A DNA stretch of 64,000 nucleotides from an uncultured bacterium (GCA_938075305.1 CALJGV010000014.1:153484-217483); one strand, 5' to 3'. Positions 8,152 through 16,791 are shown, counted from the first letter of the stretch. Notes: generated from the letters alone by a model not told the origin. Program-made: numbers and translations.

Positions 8152-8652
8152 ATGGCTGGCTTCAAGAAGCTGGGCGCGAAGGGCAACGTGGTTCACCACG
8201 TCGTCCTCCCTGGCCCGACTCGCCGAGCGGGTGCCCGTCGCACGGGCGCCTCGGGAGGCGGTCTGCGCGGATTGAACTTGGAGCGGGCCCGCCAGGGTTC
8301 CCCCGTGATTCAGCCGCCGTCCGACCCTGCGGAGCCCGCAGCGGCACGACGGGCGACGCCCACGGGCGCGCCCGAGGCGCAGAGCCCGGCGGAGACCCGG
8401 CAGAGCAAGCGCGAAACCGAACTCCTGCAGCGCCGCATCGACAAGCTCTCCCGGCTCCTCACGGAGCAGGAGGAGCAGATCCGCAGCCTTGCCGACCGCG
8501 ATCAGGCCTCGGAGACCGAAGCGCGCTTCTACGACGCTGTGAAGCCCCAGCTGCCTGCGACCCCTCCGGACGAGAAGCGGCGCGCCTTCATGTCCCAGTT
8601 GTTCCAGGCCAACCTGGAACTCCGGGAAAGCGTCAACAAGTCCGGCTCCTGA
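8152..8652 (+). CDS. Coiled-coil protein with a conserved C-terminal module shared with the GGDEF-like protein at 15.7 kb
   Basis: A 166-residue protein of unknown function. The first ~85 residues are basic, then Pro/Ala-rich and probably disordered. Residues ~86-120 form a charged coiled coil (LLQRRIDKLSRLLTEQEEQI), and the end carries RRAFMSQLFQANLEL. That C-terminal ~70-residue module is matched by residues 270-339 of the degenerate GGDEF protein (RRIEKLTRSLETTEAEV ... KRELMGEIFKANLDL). I chose the ATG at 8152 because a GAGGG sits 5 nt upstream. An in-frame GTG at 8095 and ATGs at 8131 and 8140 are alternatives that would add up to 19 residues. There is no signal peptide or membrane helix, so it is cytoplasmic. 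It precedes the MamK-like actin gene on the same strand with 142 nt between them. Confidence 0.75.
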   Translation: MAGFKKLGAKGNVVHHVVLPGPTRRAGARRTGASGGGLRGLNLERARQGSPVIQPPSDPAEPAAARRATPTGAPEAQSPAETRQSKRETELLQRRIDKLSRLLTEQEEQIRSLADRDQASETEARFYDAVKPQLPATPPDEKRRAFMSQLFQANLELRESVNKSGS

Positions 8653-8794
8653 GCCGATCAGACCGGAGAAGGGGCTCCCTTCCTCGACGTTCTCGCGGCG
8701 GCTCTTTTCCGCACGGCCCGGACTCGCCATGCTTGTGGCGGCTCGCTCCTGGGCCGACCCATGGCTCGATGATCAGGGGCTCTATCCAAACACC

Positions 8795-9862
8795 ATGACG
8801 AACATCCAGACTGACGACACCGAAGGGACCGGCAAGGACCGCGGCGTCCTCTATGTGGGCATCGACCTCGGCACCTCGCGCACCTCGGTGACCGCGAGTA
8901 ACGGCGTCCGCGAGACCATCGAGTCGTTCGTGGGCTACCCCAAGGACCCGGTGGCGATGAAGCTTCTCAAGAAGGAGGTGCTCTTCGGCGCCGAGGCCCG
9001 CGAGAAGCGCCTCTCGCTCAACCTCCACCGGCCCCTCGAGCACGGCGTGCTCAAGTTCAACGCGGACGGCTCTGAGAACCAGGACTCGCGCCGCGCGGCG
9101 ATGGACCTCGTGAAGGAGATCGTGCGGCTCTCGAAGCCGCGCAAGGACGAGCTCGTATACGCCGTCATCGGGGTCCCCGCCCAGGCGCAGATCAACAACA
9201 AGGACGCCATCCTTCAGGCCGCGCGGGAGTCCGTGGACTCCGTGATGCTCTGCTCGGAGCCCTTCTCCGTCGCCTACGGGCTGGACATGCTCGAGGACGT
9301 GCTGGTGATCGACATCGGCGCGGGCACAGTCGACCTCTGCCGGATGCACGGCACCATGCCGGAGGAGTCCGACCAGATCACCATGAACACCGCGGGCGAC
9401 TACGTGGACGACGAGCTCGGCAAGGAGATCGCCGCCGCCTTCCCCCAGGCGCAGTTCACCAAGCAGATGATCAAGGCGATCAAGGAGCGCCACAGCACGG
9501 TCGACGTGAACACCGAGAAGATCACGACCGAGCTCCCCGTGGAGGGTAAGCCCACCGAGTTCGAGATCACCGAGCAGGTGCGCACCGCGTGCCAGCGCAT
9601 CGTCCCGCCCATCGTCGAGGGCCTCGGCAAGCTGATCAGCACCTTCGACCCCGAGTTCCAGGACAAGCTCAAGGGGCGCGTCCTGCTGGCCGGTGGCGGC
9701 AGCCAGATCCGCGGGCTGGACCGCGCCATCTCCGAGGAGATGCAGCGCACCCTCGGCGGCGGCAACGTGATCCGCATCGAGGAGCCCATGTACGGCGGCG
9801 CCAACGGCGCGCTGAAGATCGCGCACGACATGCCCGAGGAGTACTGGGAGCAGCTCAAGTGA
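8795..9862 (+). CDS. MamK-like actin-family ATPase
   Basis: A 355-residue bacterial actin homologue. The phosphate-1 loop is GIDLGTSRTSVT (22-33), phosphate-2 is VIDIGAGTVDL (171-181), and the adenosine motif is LLAGGGSQIRGL. Beyond the generic actin motifs it carries features I recall from magnetosome MamK: VGYPKD after the first loop, AVIGVPAQAQINNKDA, SEPFSVAYGLD, a DQIT..TAGDYVD stretch, and an end reading PEEYWEQLK. MamK polymerises into filaments that align magnetosomes. The length equals MamK (~350-360) if the ATG at 8795 is used; an ATG at 8729 would add 22 residues of low-quality sequence. No other magnetosome (mam/mad) genes are present. The stop overlaps the DUF3810 gene by 4 nt, implying coupled translation. 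Confidence 0.88.
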   Translation: MTNIQTDDTEGTGKDRGVLYVGIDLGTSRTSVTASNGVRETIESFVGYPKDPVAMKLLKKEVLFGAEAREKRLSLNLHRPLEHGVLKFNADGSENQDSRRAAMDLVKEIVRLSKPRKDELVYAVIGVPAQAQINNKDAILQAARESVDSVMLCSEPFSVAYGLDMLEDVLVIDIGAGTVDLCRMHGTMPEESDQITMNTAGDYVDDELGKEIAAAFPQAQFTKQMIKAIKERHSTVDVNTEKITTELPVEGKPTEFEITEQVRTACQRIVPPIVEGLGKLISTFDPEFQDKLKGRVLLAGGGSQIRGLDRAISEEMQRTLGGGNVIRIEEPMYGGANGALKIAHDMPEEYWEQLK

Positions 9863-11040
9863 GCGACCCCGGACCTCCGGAGCAGCAGGCGGCCGGCGAT
9901 CCCGAAGGGGGGCGCCGGCCGCCGCTCCATTCACGGCTCCTGGTGCGGTGGGCCGTGGCCCTCACGCCCTGGGCCGCGGCGCTCCTGTGCGTGGCCGTCG
10001 CCCGGGCGGGCCCCGGGTTGGTCGAGGCGTACTTTGCGCGCGGCGTCTACCCGAGGGTCGCGGGCCTCATCGGGGAGGCCGCCCGGGGGTGGTCAGCTCT
10101 GACAGGCGCCCCACGGCGCGCCGGTCGCTTCCTGTCCCTGTCGGAGGTGGGGATCCTCGTGGTGGCCGTGGCCCTCTGCTGGCTCGTGCGCCGGGGCTGG
10201 CGCCGTGGTGGTGCCGGCGCGGCGCTCCGGCGCGGGCTCGCGGCGAGCGGCGGTGGGGCGCTCCTGTTCCTGCTCCTCTGGGGCCTCAACTACTCGAGGC
10301 TCCCGCTGGCGGCCACCCTGGACATGGAGCCCGCTGGCGCCTCGGCCTCGGAGCTCGACCGGCTCGCCGGAGCCTTGGAGGGCCAGCTCCAGCCCTACCT
10401 CGCCGCGCCAGGCTCCCTCGGGGCGCTCGACCCAGGGGCCGCGCTGGAGCTGGCCGCGGCGTCCTGGCGGGAGGCCCTCGGACGCGAGCCCGCGCTCGGA
10501 GCCGGCTCCGGGGTCCTCGTTCGGCCAGCCCTCTCGGGCGCCATCGTGGGGGCCGGCATCAGCGGCATCTTCAGCCCCTTCACCCAGGAGGCTCACGTGG
10601 CCGCGCATCTGCCCGTACCGGACCTCCTGTTCACCGCGTGCCACGAGCTGGCCCACGCGCAGGGCTGGGCGCGGGAGGACGAGGCCAACTACCTGGCGTG
10701 GCGTGTGGGAAGCCGGTCCTCCAGCGCCGAGGTGCGGTCCGCGGCGCGGCTCCTCGCGCTCGGACACGTGCTCGGCGCGCTGGGGCGCGCGGACCGGGAG
10801 CGTCTCGCGGCTCGGATCGACCAGCTGGACCCTCGGATTCGGTCCGCCATGGAGGAGCGTGCGCGATTCTGGGACCGAGAGCGGTCTCCCGCGGCGAGCC
10901 GCGCGGCCTCGGCGGTGAACGACGTCTACCTGCGGGCCCAGGGCCAGGAGGGGGTGGCCTCCTACGGGCGGATGGTGGACTTGCTCGCCGCTGAGTGGCG
11001 AGCGGCCGGCGAGCGGCTTCCCGGCGGAGATCCACGCTGA
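9859..11040 (+). CDS. DUF3810-like membrane zinc-metallopeptidase-type protein
   Basis: A 393-residue protein with two N-terminal transmembrane helices (about residues 30-50 and 95-112), a third hydrophobic segment (ALLFLLLWGLNYSRLPL), and a soluble domain containing HExxH. The motif CHELAHAQGWAREDEANY gives His262, Glu263 and His266 as likely zinc ligands and catalytic base, with the downstream EDEAN acid as a candidate third ligand. The NYSRLPL stretch after the last helix and FSPFTQEA-type sequence before the HExxH fit the DUF3810 family. The start is GTG in a GTGA overlap with the MamK-like gene, so both products should be made together. The substrate is unknown. Whether it cleaves proteins is inferred only from HExxH. 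Confidence 0.82.
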   Translation: MSDPGPPEQQAAGDPEGGRRPPLHSRLLVRWAVALTPWAAALLCVAVARAGPGLVEAYFARGVYPRVAGLIGEAARGWSALTGAPRRAGRFLSLSEVGILVVAVALCWLVRRGWRRGGAGAALRRGLAASGGGALLFLLLWGLNYSRLPLAATLDMEPAGASASELDRLAGALEGQLQPYLAAPGSLGALDPGAALELAAASWREALGREPALGAGSGVLVRPALSGAIVGAGISGIFSPFTQEAHVAAHLPVPDLLFTACHELAHAQGWAREDEANYLAWRVGSRSSSAEVRSAARLLALGHVLGALGRADRERLAARIDQLDPRIRSAMEERARFWDRERSPAASRAASAVNDVYLRAQGQEGVASYGRMVDLLAAEWRAAGERLPGGDPR

Positions 11041-11070
11041 GGTCCAGCGGGGAGCGGATATCCTGACCCC

Positions 11071-14000
11071 ATGCCGAGCCCCATCCTCGCCGCCCTGGTC
11101 GTGGCGCCCCTCTCCGCCGCCCCCCTTCCCACCTCGACGGCGCCGGCCCTCCCGCAGGAGGTGTCCGACGAGGCGCGCCAGGTGCTGGCTCGCATGCAGC
11201 TCCCCGAGGGCTTCCGCGCCGACATCTTCGCGTCCGAGCCGATGCTGGCCAATCCGGTCGCCTTCTGCTTCGACGTGTTCGGGCGCGTCTACGTGGCCGA
11301 GACCTTCAGGCACCACAAGGGCGTCACGGATATCCGCAGCCACATGGGGTGGCTCGAGGATGACCTCGCCATCAAGACCGTGGCGGACCGCGTCGCGATG
11401 TTCCGCAAGCACGAGGGCGAGGACGGGCTCCGGGACGGATACACCGTGGAGACCGAGCGCATCACGCGGCTGGTGGACACGGACGGGGACGGCGTCGCGG
11501 ACGAGGCGACGGCGTTCGCCGACGACTTCGCCGACCCCGCCGCTGGGATCGGTGCGGGGCTGCTCGCCCGCCGCCGTACTGATGGAGCGACCGAGCTGTG
11601 GTTCACCTGCATCCCTGACCTCTGGCGCCTCCTCGACGAGGACGGCGACGGCGTTGCCGAGGACCTCACCCGGCACAGCACGGGCTATGGACTGCGCGTG
11701 GCGCTCCTCGGGCATGACCTCCACGGTCTCGTGATCGGGCCGGACGGGCGGCTGTACTTCTCCATCGGCGATCGCGGCTTCAACGTCACCACGGACGAGG
11801 GGGAGCAGCTCGTGCGGTACGGCACCGGCGCCGTGTTTCGCTGCGAGCTCGACGGCTCGGACCTCGAGATCTTCTGCGACGGGCTGCGCAACCCCCAGGA
11901 ACTCGCCTTCGACGGCAGCGGGAACCTCTTCACACTCGACAACAACTCGGACGGCGGGGATCAGGCGCGGTGGACCTATCTGCTGCGGGGCAGTGACACG
12001 GGCTGGCGTCAGGCGTATCAGTGGGTACGGCAACCGAACGCACGGGGCCCGTGGAACCAGGAGCGCCTGTGGTACCCGTACTTCGAGGGTCAACCGCTCT
12101 ACCTCCTCCCGCCCATCGCCAACTTCACCAGCGGCCCCTCGGGCCTGACCACCTACCCGGGCACCGGCTGGGGGGACCGCTGGCACGACACGTTCTTCGT
12201 GTGCGACTTCCGGGGCAACCCGGGCTATAGCGGCATCTATTCCTTCCGTAACGCGCCCGATGGCGCGGGCTTCCGGGCCGAGGAGATCGAGAAGTTCGTC
12301 TGGGACGCGCTGCCCACGGACGTGGACTTCGGTGTGGACGGCAACCTGTACTTCTCCGACTGGGTGAGCGGGTGGAATCAGACGGGCAAGGGGCGCATGT
12401 TCCGCGTCTCACCCGAGGCCCGGGATCAGGCCGAGGTCCGCCTCGTGGCCGAGGTCGCCGCCCTCCTCCAGGGTGGCCTCGATGGCCTGGACGACGGGGC
12501 GCTCCTCGCCCTCTTCGAGCATCGGGATCGGCGAGTGCGCCAGGAGGCCCAGCTGCTCATGGCGCGCCGGATCCTGGACGATGGGAGCGAGGCCTCTGCC
12601 GAGGCCCGCCTCGCGCGGCTGCTGGATGTTGTGACGGCCCGCGAGGCCCAGGCCCTCCAGCGAGTCCACGCTCTCTGGTGCGCGGGGCATGTGGGACGGC
12701 TCATGGGGAGCGAGGGCGTCTCCGCCCTGCTTAGCTCCGACTCGCTCGATGAGGCGTTGCTGGCGGCCCTTCGGGATCCGGACCCCGAGGTGATCGTTCA
12801 AGCCCTGCGAGTGTCCGCTGAGCGGGACGCCACGGACCTCGCTCAGGAGGCCCTGGGCCTCCTGAGGAGCCACCCGGAGGCCCGCGTCCGGCTGCTGGCG
12901 GCGGAGGCCCTTGGCCGCCCCGCGCTCCCGGCAGAGCTCGGGGCCGCCGCCTTCGACGAGCTGGTCGAGCTGTTGGCCGCGGAGGGTGCGGGTGACCCCT
13001 GGCTGCGGACGGCGGCCATCTGCGCCCTGGATCGGATGGGCGCTGCGGCTCCCGTGGCGGGGCTCCAGGACCACCCTGACGACTTCGTGCGCCAGTGCGC
13101 CGTCGTGGTGCTCCGGCGTCGAGGCGACCGTCGCATCGCGAAGTTCCTGGCCGACCCCGCGCCGGCGGTCCGGGCGGAGGCCGCTCGGGGCATCCACGAC
13201 GCGCCGGTCTCAGCGGCCATGGGGGCGCTGTCCGCCGCGATCCCTGTTCTCGCCGAGGGGGGGGACCCGACCACCATCCGGCGCGCCCTCCACGCTTCCC
13301 GGGAGGTCGCGACCCTCGGTAGCGCCTCGCGCCTCGTCGAGTTCGCGCTCGACGAGGGCGCTGACCCGGCCCTGCGGGCCGAGGCGCTCCGCGTTCTTGC
13401 GTCCTGGACCCGCCCGCTCACCCGGGACGGCGTGGTCATGGATCACCGCCCCATCCCCGCTGCCCAGGTCGGGGACCTGAGGGATGCGGCCATGAACGTG
13501 GCCGCCGGAGAGGCGCTCGGGAGGCTGACCGGGAGTCCGGCTCTCGCGGACCGTGCGGTGGGAATGGGGCTGCTCGAGCTCATCGCCACCCTTGACCTCC
13601 CTGAGCCGGAGGCCGTCGGCCATCTGGCGGCCGTGGCCGATCAGGCCGGGGCCGACGCGGAGGTCCGTCGCCGTGCCTACCGGAGGCTGCTCAGGTCGGC
13701 CCCCGGAGCCGCCGAGACGGCGGCCCTGACGGCCCGCGCCGCGGTCCAGGCGGGTAACCCGCTGCGCTCGGCCGCGCTGCTCAAGCTGCACGGCGCGGGC
13801 GCCATCTCGATCGTGGTGGAGGAAGCTCGTGAGGGAGCCATCGAGCGTCGGTCCGACGCCCTCCGGGTGCTCGCTAGCTTCGAGGACGCCGCCGCGATCG
13901 ACGCGTTCCTCGAGGAGGGTTCGCGGCTGAAGGCCGAGGACCACTCCCTCCTCGTGGAGTGGCTCCTGTACGCGAGCGAGAACAGGGACGACGCCATCAA

Positions 14001-14505
14001 GGCCTCGGCGGCGGCCATGGAGTCGGAGTGGGAGGCGTCTGATGACCCGCTCGCCCGCTGGCGCATGTGCCTCGAGGGGGGTGACGCCGAGCGCGGTCAG
14101 CGGATCTTTGCCTCCAAGGCCGAGACCAGCTGCATGAAGTGCCACGTGGTGGGCGAAGAGGGAGGCTCGGAGGCGGGCCCCGCCCTGGACGATGTGGGGA
14201 AGCGCCTCACCGCGGAGCAACTGCTCCATGCCATCGTCGAGCCCAACGCCGAGATCGCGGAGGGGTTCGAGAGCTGGCTGATCATGACCGACGAGGACGA
14301 GACCTTCTCGGGCCGGATCCTCGAGGAGGACGCAGAGGTCCTGCTGCTGGAGACCTCGAAGAAGGAGCAGCTGGAGTTCGAGATCGCGGAGATCAAGGCG
14401 CGCCGCCGCGACGTGTCGGCCATGCCCTCCAACGTCTCATCCCACCTCTCGCGGGCCGAGATGCGGGACGTCATCGCGTTCCTCTCCTCGCTCCGAGGCG
14501 AGTGA
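11071..14505 (+). CDS. Large secreted PVC-type protein: membrane-bound dehydrogenase domain + HEAT repeats + CxxCH cytochrome c domain
   Basis: A 1,144-residue exported protein. A Sec signal peptide (~1-28) is followed by a beta-propeller of the glucose/sorbosone-dehydrogenase type (~40-450) with several DxDGDGxxDE-like acidic turns (TDGDGVADEA, DEDGDGVAED) that probably bind calcium. Alpha-helical HEAT-like repeats (~450-960) rich in R-x-A-A-x-A-L units follow. The C-terminal c-type cytochrome has Cys1021-x-x-Cys1024-His1025 (SCMKCHVVG) for covalent haem. This architecture is abundant in Planctomycetota and Verrucomicrobiota and is usually linked to periplasmic oxidation of sugars or polysaccharides. 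No acceptor or partner is encoded beside it. The ATG follows the DUF3810 stop by 30 nt, and PseG begins 40 nt after its end. Confidence 0.92.
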   Translation: MPSPILAALVVAPLSAAPLPTSTAPALPQEVSDEARQVLARMQLPEGFRADIFASEPMLANPVAFCFDVFGRVYVAETFRHHKGVTDIRSHMGWLEDDLAIKTVADRVAMFRKHEGEDGLRDGYTVETERITRLVDTDGDGVADEATAFADDFADPAAGIGAGLLARRRTDGATELWFTCIPDLWRLLDEDGDGVAEDLTRHSTGYGLRVALLGHDLHGLVIGPDGRLYFSIGDRGFNVTTDEGEQLVRYGTGAVFRCELDGSDLEIFCDGLRNPQELAFDGSGNLFTLDNNSDGGDQARWTYLLRGSDTGWRQAYQWVRQPNARGPWNQERLWYPYFEGQPLYLLPPIANFTSGPSGLTTYPGTGWGDRWHDTFFVCDFRGNPGYSGIYSFRNAPDGAGFRAEEIEKFVWDALPTDVDFGVDGNLYFSDWVSGWNQTGKGRMFRVSPEARDQAEVRLVAEVAALLQGGLDGLDDGALLALFEHRDRRVRQEAQLLMARRILDDGSEASAEARLARLLDVVTAREAQALQRVHALWCAGHVGRLMGSEGVSALLSSDSLDEALLAALRDPDPEVIVQALRVSAERDATDLAQEALGLLRSHPEARVRLLAAEALGRPALPAELGAAAFDELVELLAAEGAGDPWLRTAAICALDRMGAAAPVAGLQDHPDDFVRQCAVVVLRRRGDRRIAKFLADPAPAVRAEAARGIHDAPVSAAMGALSAAIPVLAEGGDPTTIRRALHASREVATLGSASRLVEFALDEGADPALRAEALRVLASWTRPLTRDGVVMDHRPIPAAQVGDLRDAAMNVAAGEALGRLTGSPALADRAVGMGLLELIATLDLPEPEAVGHLAAVADQAGADAEVRRRAYRRLLRSAPGAAETAALTARAAVQAGNPLRSAALLKLHGAGAISIVVEEAREGAIERRSDALRVLASFEDAAAIDAFLEEGSRLKAEDHSLLVEWLLYASENRDDAIKASAAAMESEWEASDDPLARWRMCLEGGDAERGQRIFASKAETSCMKCHVVGEEGGSEAGPALDDVGKRLTAEQLLHAIVEPNAEIAEGFESWLIMTDEDETFSGRILEEDAEVLLLETSKKEQLEFEIAEIKARRRDVSAMPSNVSSHLSRAEMRDVIAFLSSLRGE

Positions 14506-14545
14506 GGTTGGGGCGCCAGCCGGACCTCCCGACCCCTGCCTGCCT

Positions 14546-15577
14546 ATGAAAGCCATCGTTCTCCGCGCCGACGCCAGCGCCTCCCAGGGCACGGGCCATG
14601 TCATGCGGTGCCTCGCCCTCGCGCTCGCGCTGCGCGAGCGTGGGGTCGCACCGGTCATGGCCTCGGCGGAGTGCCCGGGGGCGCTGGTGGAGCGGGTCGG
14701 CTCGGCCGGCGTGAGGTTCGTGCGGCTCGAAGAAGAGGTGGGGTCCTCCGAGGATGCGGCGGCGACGCTTCGGATCGCGGGCGAGGAGGGGGCCGAATGG
14801 GTGCTGACCGATGGTTACCGCTTCGGCCTCGATTATCAGCGGGCCCTGCGCGAGGGCGGCGTGAGGCTCGGGCTCATCGACGACTTCGCGCACCTGGACC
14901 GCTACGAGGCGGACCTCCTCTTGAACCAGAACAGCCATGCCCGCGAGCAGGACTACCCGGGCGTGGAGCGGCTGCTCCTCGGGCCGAGGTACGCCTTGCT
15001 CCGGCCAGAGTTCGTCCGTGCGCTCGGTGAGCGGACCGTCGAGGCCCGGGGAGGTCGGGCGGACCATCTCCTTGTGACCATGGGGGGCAGCGATCCTGGC
15101 AACGCCACCACCCGGATCATCGAGGCGCTGTGCGAGCTCCGCGACGGACCGTCGGAGACGAGGGTGATCGTGGGCGCAGCGAATCCCCACCGGTCGGCGG
15201 TGGACGCGGCGGCGTCGAGGCTCTCGGGCTGCTGCGTGCTGGACCCGGTCTCCGACATGGTCCCCATGCTGGAGTGGGCTGACCTCGCGGTCTGCGCGGG
15301 AGGGAGCACCCTCTGGGAGATGGGCGCCTTCGGGGTTCCTGTGGCCTGCGTGATCCTGGCGCCGAACCAGGCCCCGATCGTCGCGGACCTCGAGCGCCGC
15401 GGGATGGTCTGCAATCTGGGGTGGGACCGGGACCTGGAGGCGGGGAGCTGCTCCGCGTCCCTCGAGGCCCTGCTGGAGGATGGCGACCTCCGGGGGCGGA
15501 TGAGCGCAGTGGGGAGCGGGCTGGTGGACGGCGACGGCGCCGCACGGGTGGCTGCCGCGCTCGCCGGGGGCAGCTAG
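14546..15577 (+). CDS. pseG: UDP-2,4-diacetamido-2,4,6-trideoxy-beta-L-altropyranose hydrolase (PseG-like)
   Basis: A 343-residue GT-B-fold hydrolase that removes UDP from the altropyranose intermediate in pseudaminic acid synthesis. The N-terminal ADASASQGTGHVMRCLALA is the PseG signature (the usual G-x-G-H-x-x-R-C-x-x-L-A with the catalytic His). Other familiar stretches are DGYRFGLDYQ, LIDDFAHLDRYEADLLLNQN, LGPRYALLRPEF and VTMGGSDPGNAT. The C-terminal UDP-binding part reads CAGGSTLWEMGAFGVP. Length matches characterised PseG proteins. The other pseudaminate genes (pseB, C, F, H, I) are not in the window, so either they are elsewhere or this member acts on a related nucleotide sugar. The start ATG is 40 nt after the CxxCH gene. 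Confidence 0.85.
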   Translation: MKAIVLRADASASQGTGHVMRCLALALALRERGVAPVMASAECPGALVERVGSAGVRFVRLEEEVGSSEDAAATLRIAGEEGAEWVLTDGYRFGLDYQRALREGGVRLGLIDDFAHLDRYEADLLLNQNSHAREQDYPGVERLLLGPRYALLRPEFVRALGERTVEARGGRADHLLVTMGGSDPGNATTRIIEALCELRDGPSETRVIVGAANPHRSAVDAAASRLSGCCVLDPVSDMVPMLEWADLAVCAGGSTLWEMGAFGVPVACVILAPNQAPIVADLERRGMVCNLGWDRDLEAGSCSASLEALLEDGDLRGRMSAVGSGLVDGDGAARVAAALAGGS

Positions 15578-15731
15578 GCCAGCCCAGGGCCCTGGGCCGC
15601 CCTTGGGGCCCCACGGACGGCGGATCCTCTCGCTTGGAGACGGGCCAGGGCGGGATCCTGGGGGGTCCTCAAGGGCCCAGGAGGGTGTAGTCGACGATCC
15701 CCCTGTCACCTCACCCGGGTGACTGCTCCCC

Positions 15732-16766
15732 ATGCCGAACCCTGGAACGCTGAGCTTCAATCCGAGCGGCAAGCCGCTCTTCACGGACGACGAGGTCCGG
15801 TCGCTGATGCAGATCGAGTTCGATCGGGCGCGGCGCTACGACTACCCCGTAGCGTGCCTCCTGATCGAGGTGGATCGGCTCGTGGACATCCAGACCATGC
15901 ACGGCTACGAGGCCAGGGGCACGATCCTCCAGGCCTTCGTCGAGCTGCTGCAGGGCGAGACCCGCGCCGGGGACCTGTTGGGGACGGTCGTGGATGACCG
16001 GCTCATGGTCCTCATCCCGCACACCATGCCTGCCGCCGCTCGCGCCATCAGCGAGCGGGTGCTCAGGGGTGCCCGGGAAATGCAGTTCAGGGTCGGCGGC
16101 AAGTCGATCCGCGTCAGCGCCTCGATCGGGGTCGCCCACAACCAGGACGAGGCCGCGACCTCCGTGGCGACCCTCGAGCGCGTGGCGGAGGAGGGACTCT
16201 CGGTCGCCATCGCGAGCGGTGGAGGCCAGGTCGTGCAGACCGAGCTCTACCAGCTCTACGAGAAGGAGCCCGTGCCCCCGGCCCCGCCGGCCGGCGATGT
16301 GGCAGAGCTCCTGGCCCGGGCCGAGCGCATGGGCTATCGCGAGCGCCTGGAGGGTCTGGTGGCCGAGGGCGCTCCGCTGGAGAAGGCGGCGGATGAGATC
16401 GCTGGGGAGGTCATCCAGCGGGCCGTGCAGCAGGAGCGCGAACGGTGGTCCCGTGACCTCGAGATGGCCAACGCTCGCATCGAGGCCATGTCGACCTCCC
16501 TCGAGCAGGGGGGAGATCGGGCCGGTCTCGAGCGCAGCCTGCTCCAGCTCAATCGTCGGATCGAGAAGCTCACCCGATCCCTGGAAACCACCGAGGCAGA
16601 GGTCGCGCGGCTGCGCTCTGCGGGCGTCGAGGACGCCGGTGTGGCCTCCGTCTACCGCGAGGTCCAGGGCCTCGACAGCGGCGAGAACCGCGCGGACCTG
16701 AAGCGTGAGCTCATGGGCGAGATCTTCAAGGCGAACCTCGACCTGCAGTCCAGGCGCAGCGCCTGA
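15732..16766 (+). CDS. Degenerate GGDEF-domain protein with C-terminal coiled-coil module
   Basis: A 344-residue cytoplasmic protein. Residues ~18-180 have the GGDEF fold: FDRARRYDYPVACLLIEVDRL, a helix, then DLLGTVVDDRLMVLIP, and the SIRVSASIGVA strand. The active-site GGDEF is replaced by VDDRL (87-91), so diguanylate cyclase activity is not expected. A linker and long coiled coil (~210-300) follow. The last ~75 residues match the C-terminus of the coiled-coil protein at 8.2 kb, including the end KRELMGEIFKANLDL. It may act as a scaffold or nucleotide-binding sensor. The gene stands alone between PseG (155 nt upstream) and a strong hairpin terminator shared with the convergent sugar dehydrogenase. 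Confidence 0.8.
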   Translation: MPNPGTLSFNPSGKPLFTDDEVRSLMQIEFDRARRYDYPVACLLIEVDRLVDIQTMHGYEARGTILQAFVELLQGETRAGDLLGTVVDDRLMVLIPHTMPAAARAISERVLRGAREMQFRVGGKSIRVSASIGVAHNQDEAATSVATLERVAEEGLSVAIASGGGQVVQTELYQLYEKEPVPPAPPAGDVAELLARAERMGYRERLEGLVAEGAPLEKAADEIAGEVIQRAVQQERERWSRDLEMANARIEAMSTSLEQGGDRAGLERSLLQLNRRIEKLTRSLETTEAEVARLRSAGVEDAGVASVYREVQGLDSGENRADLKRELMGEIFKANLDLQSRRSA

Positions 16767-16791
16767 TCCTCCGCTCCGAGCCCCCTTCAAC

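Noticed and set aside
8795..9862. Possible classification of the actin-like protein as MreB
   Set aside because: MreB carries different stretches after the first phosphate loop and is usually next to mreC/mreD/rodA; the VGYPKD, IGVPAQA and EEYWEQL stretches point to MamK instead.
15582..15597. 16-nt perfect palindrome GCCCAGGGCCCTGGGC after pseG
   Set aside because: There is no loop, so it cannot form a stable terminator hairpin in RNA at full length; such palindromes are common at this G/C content.
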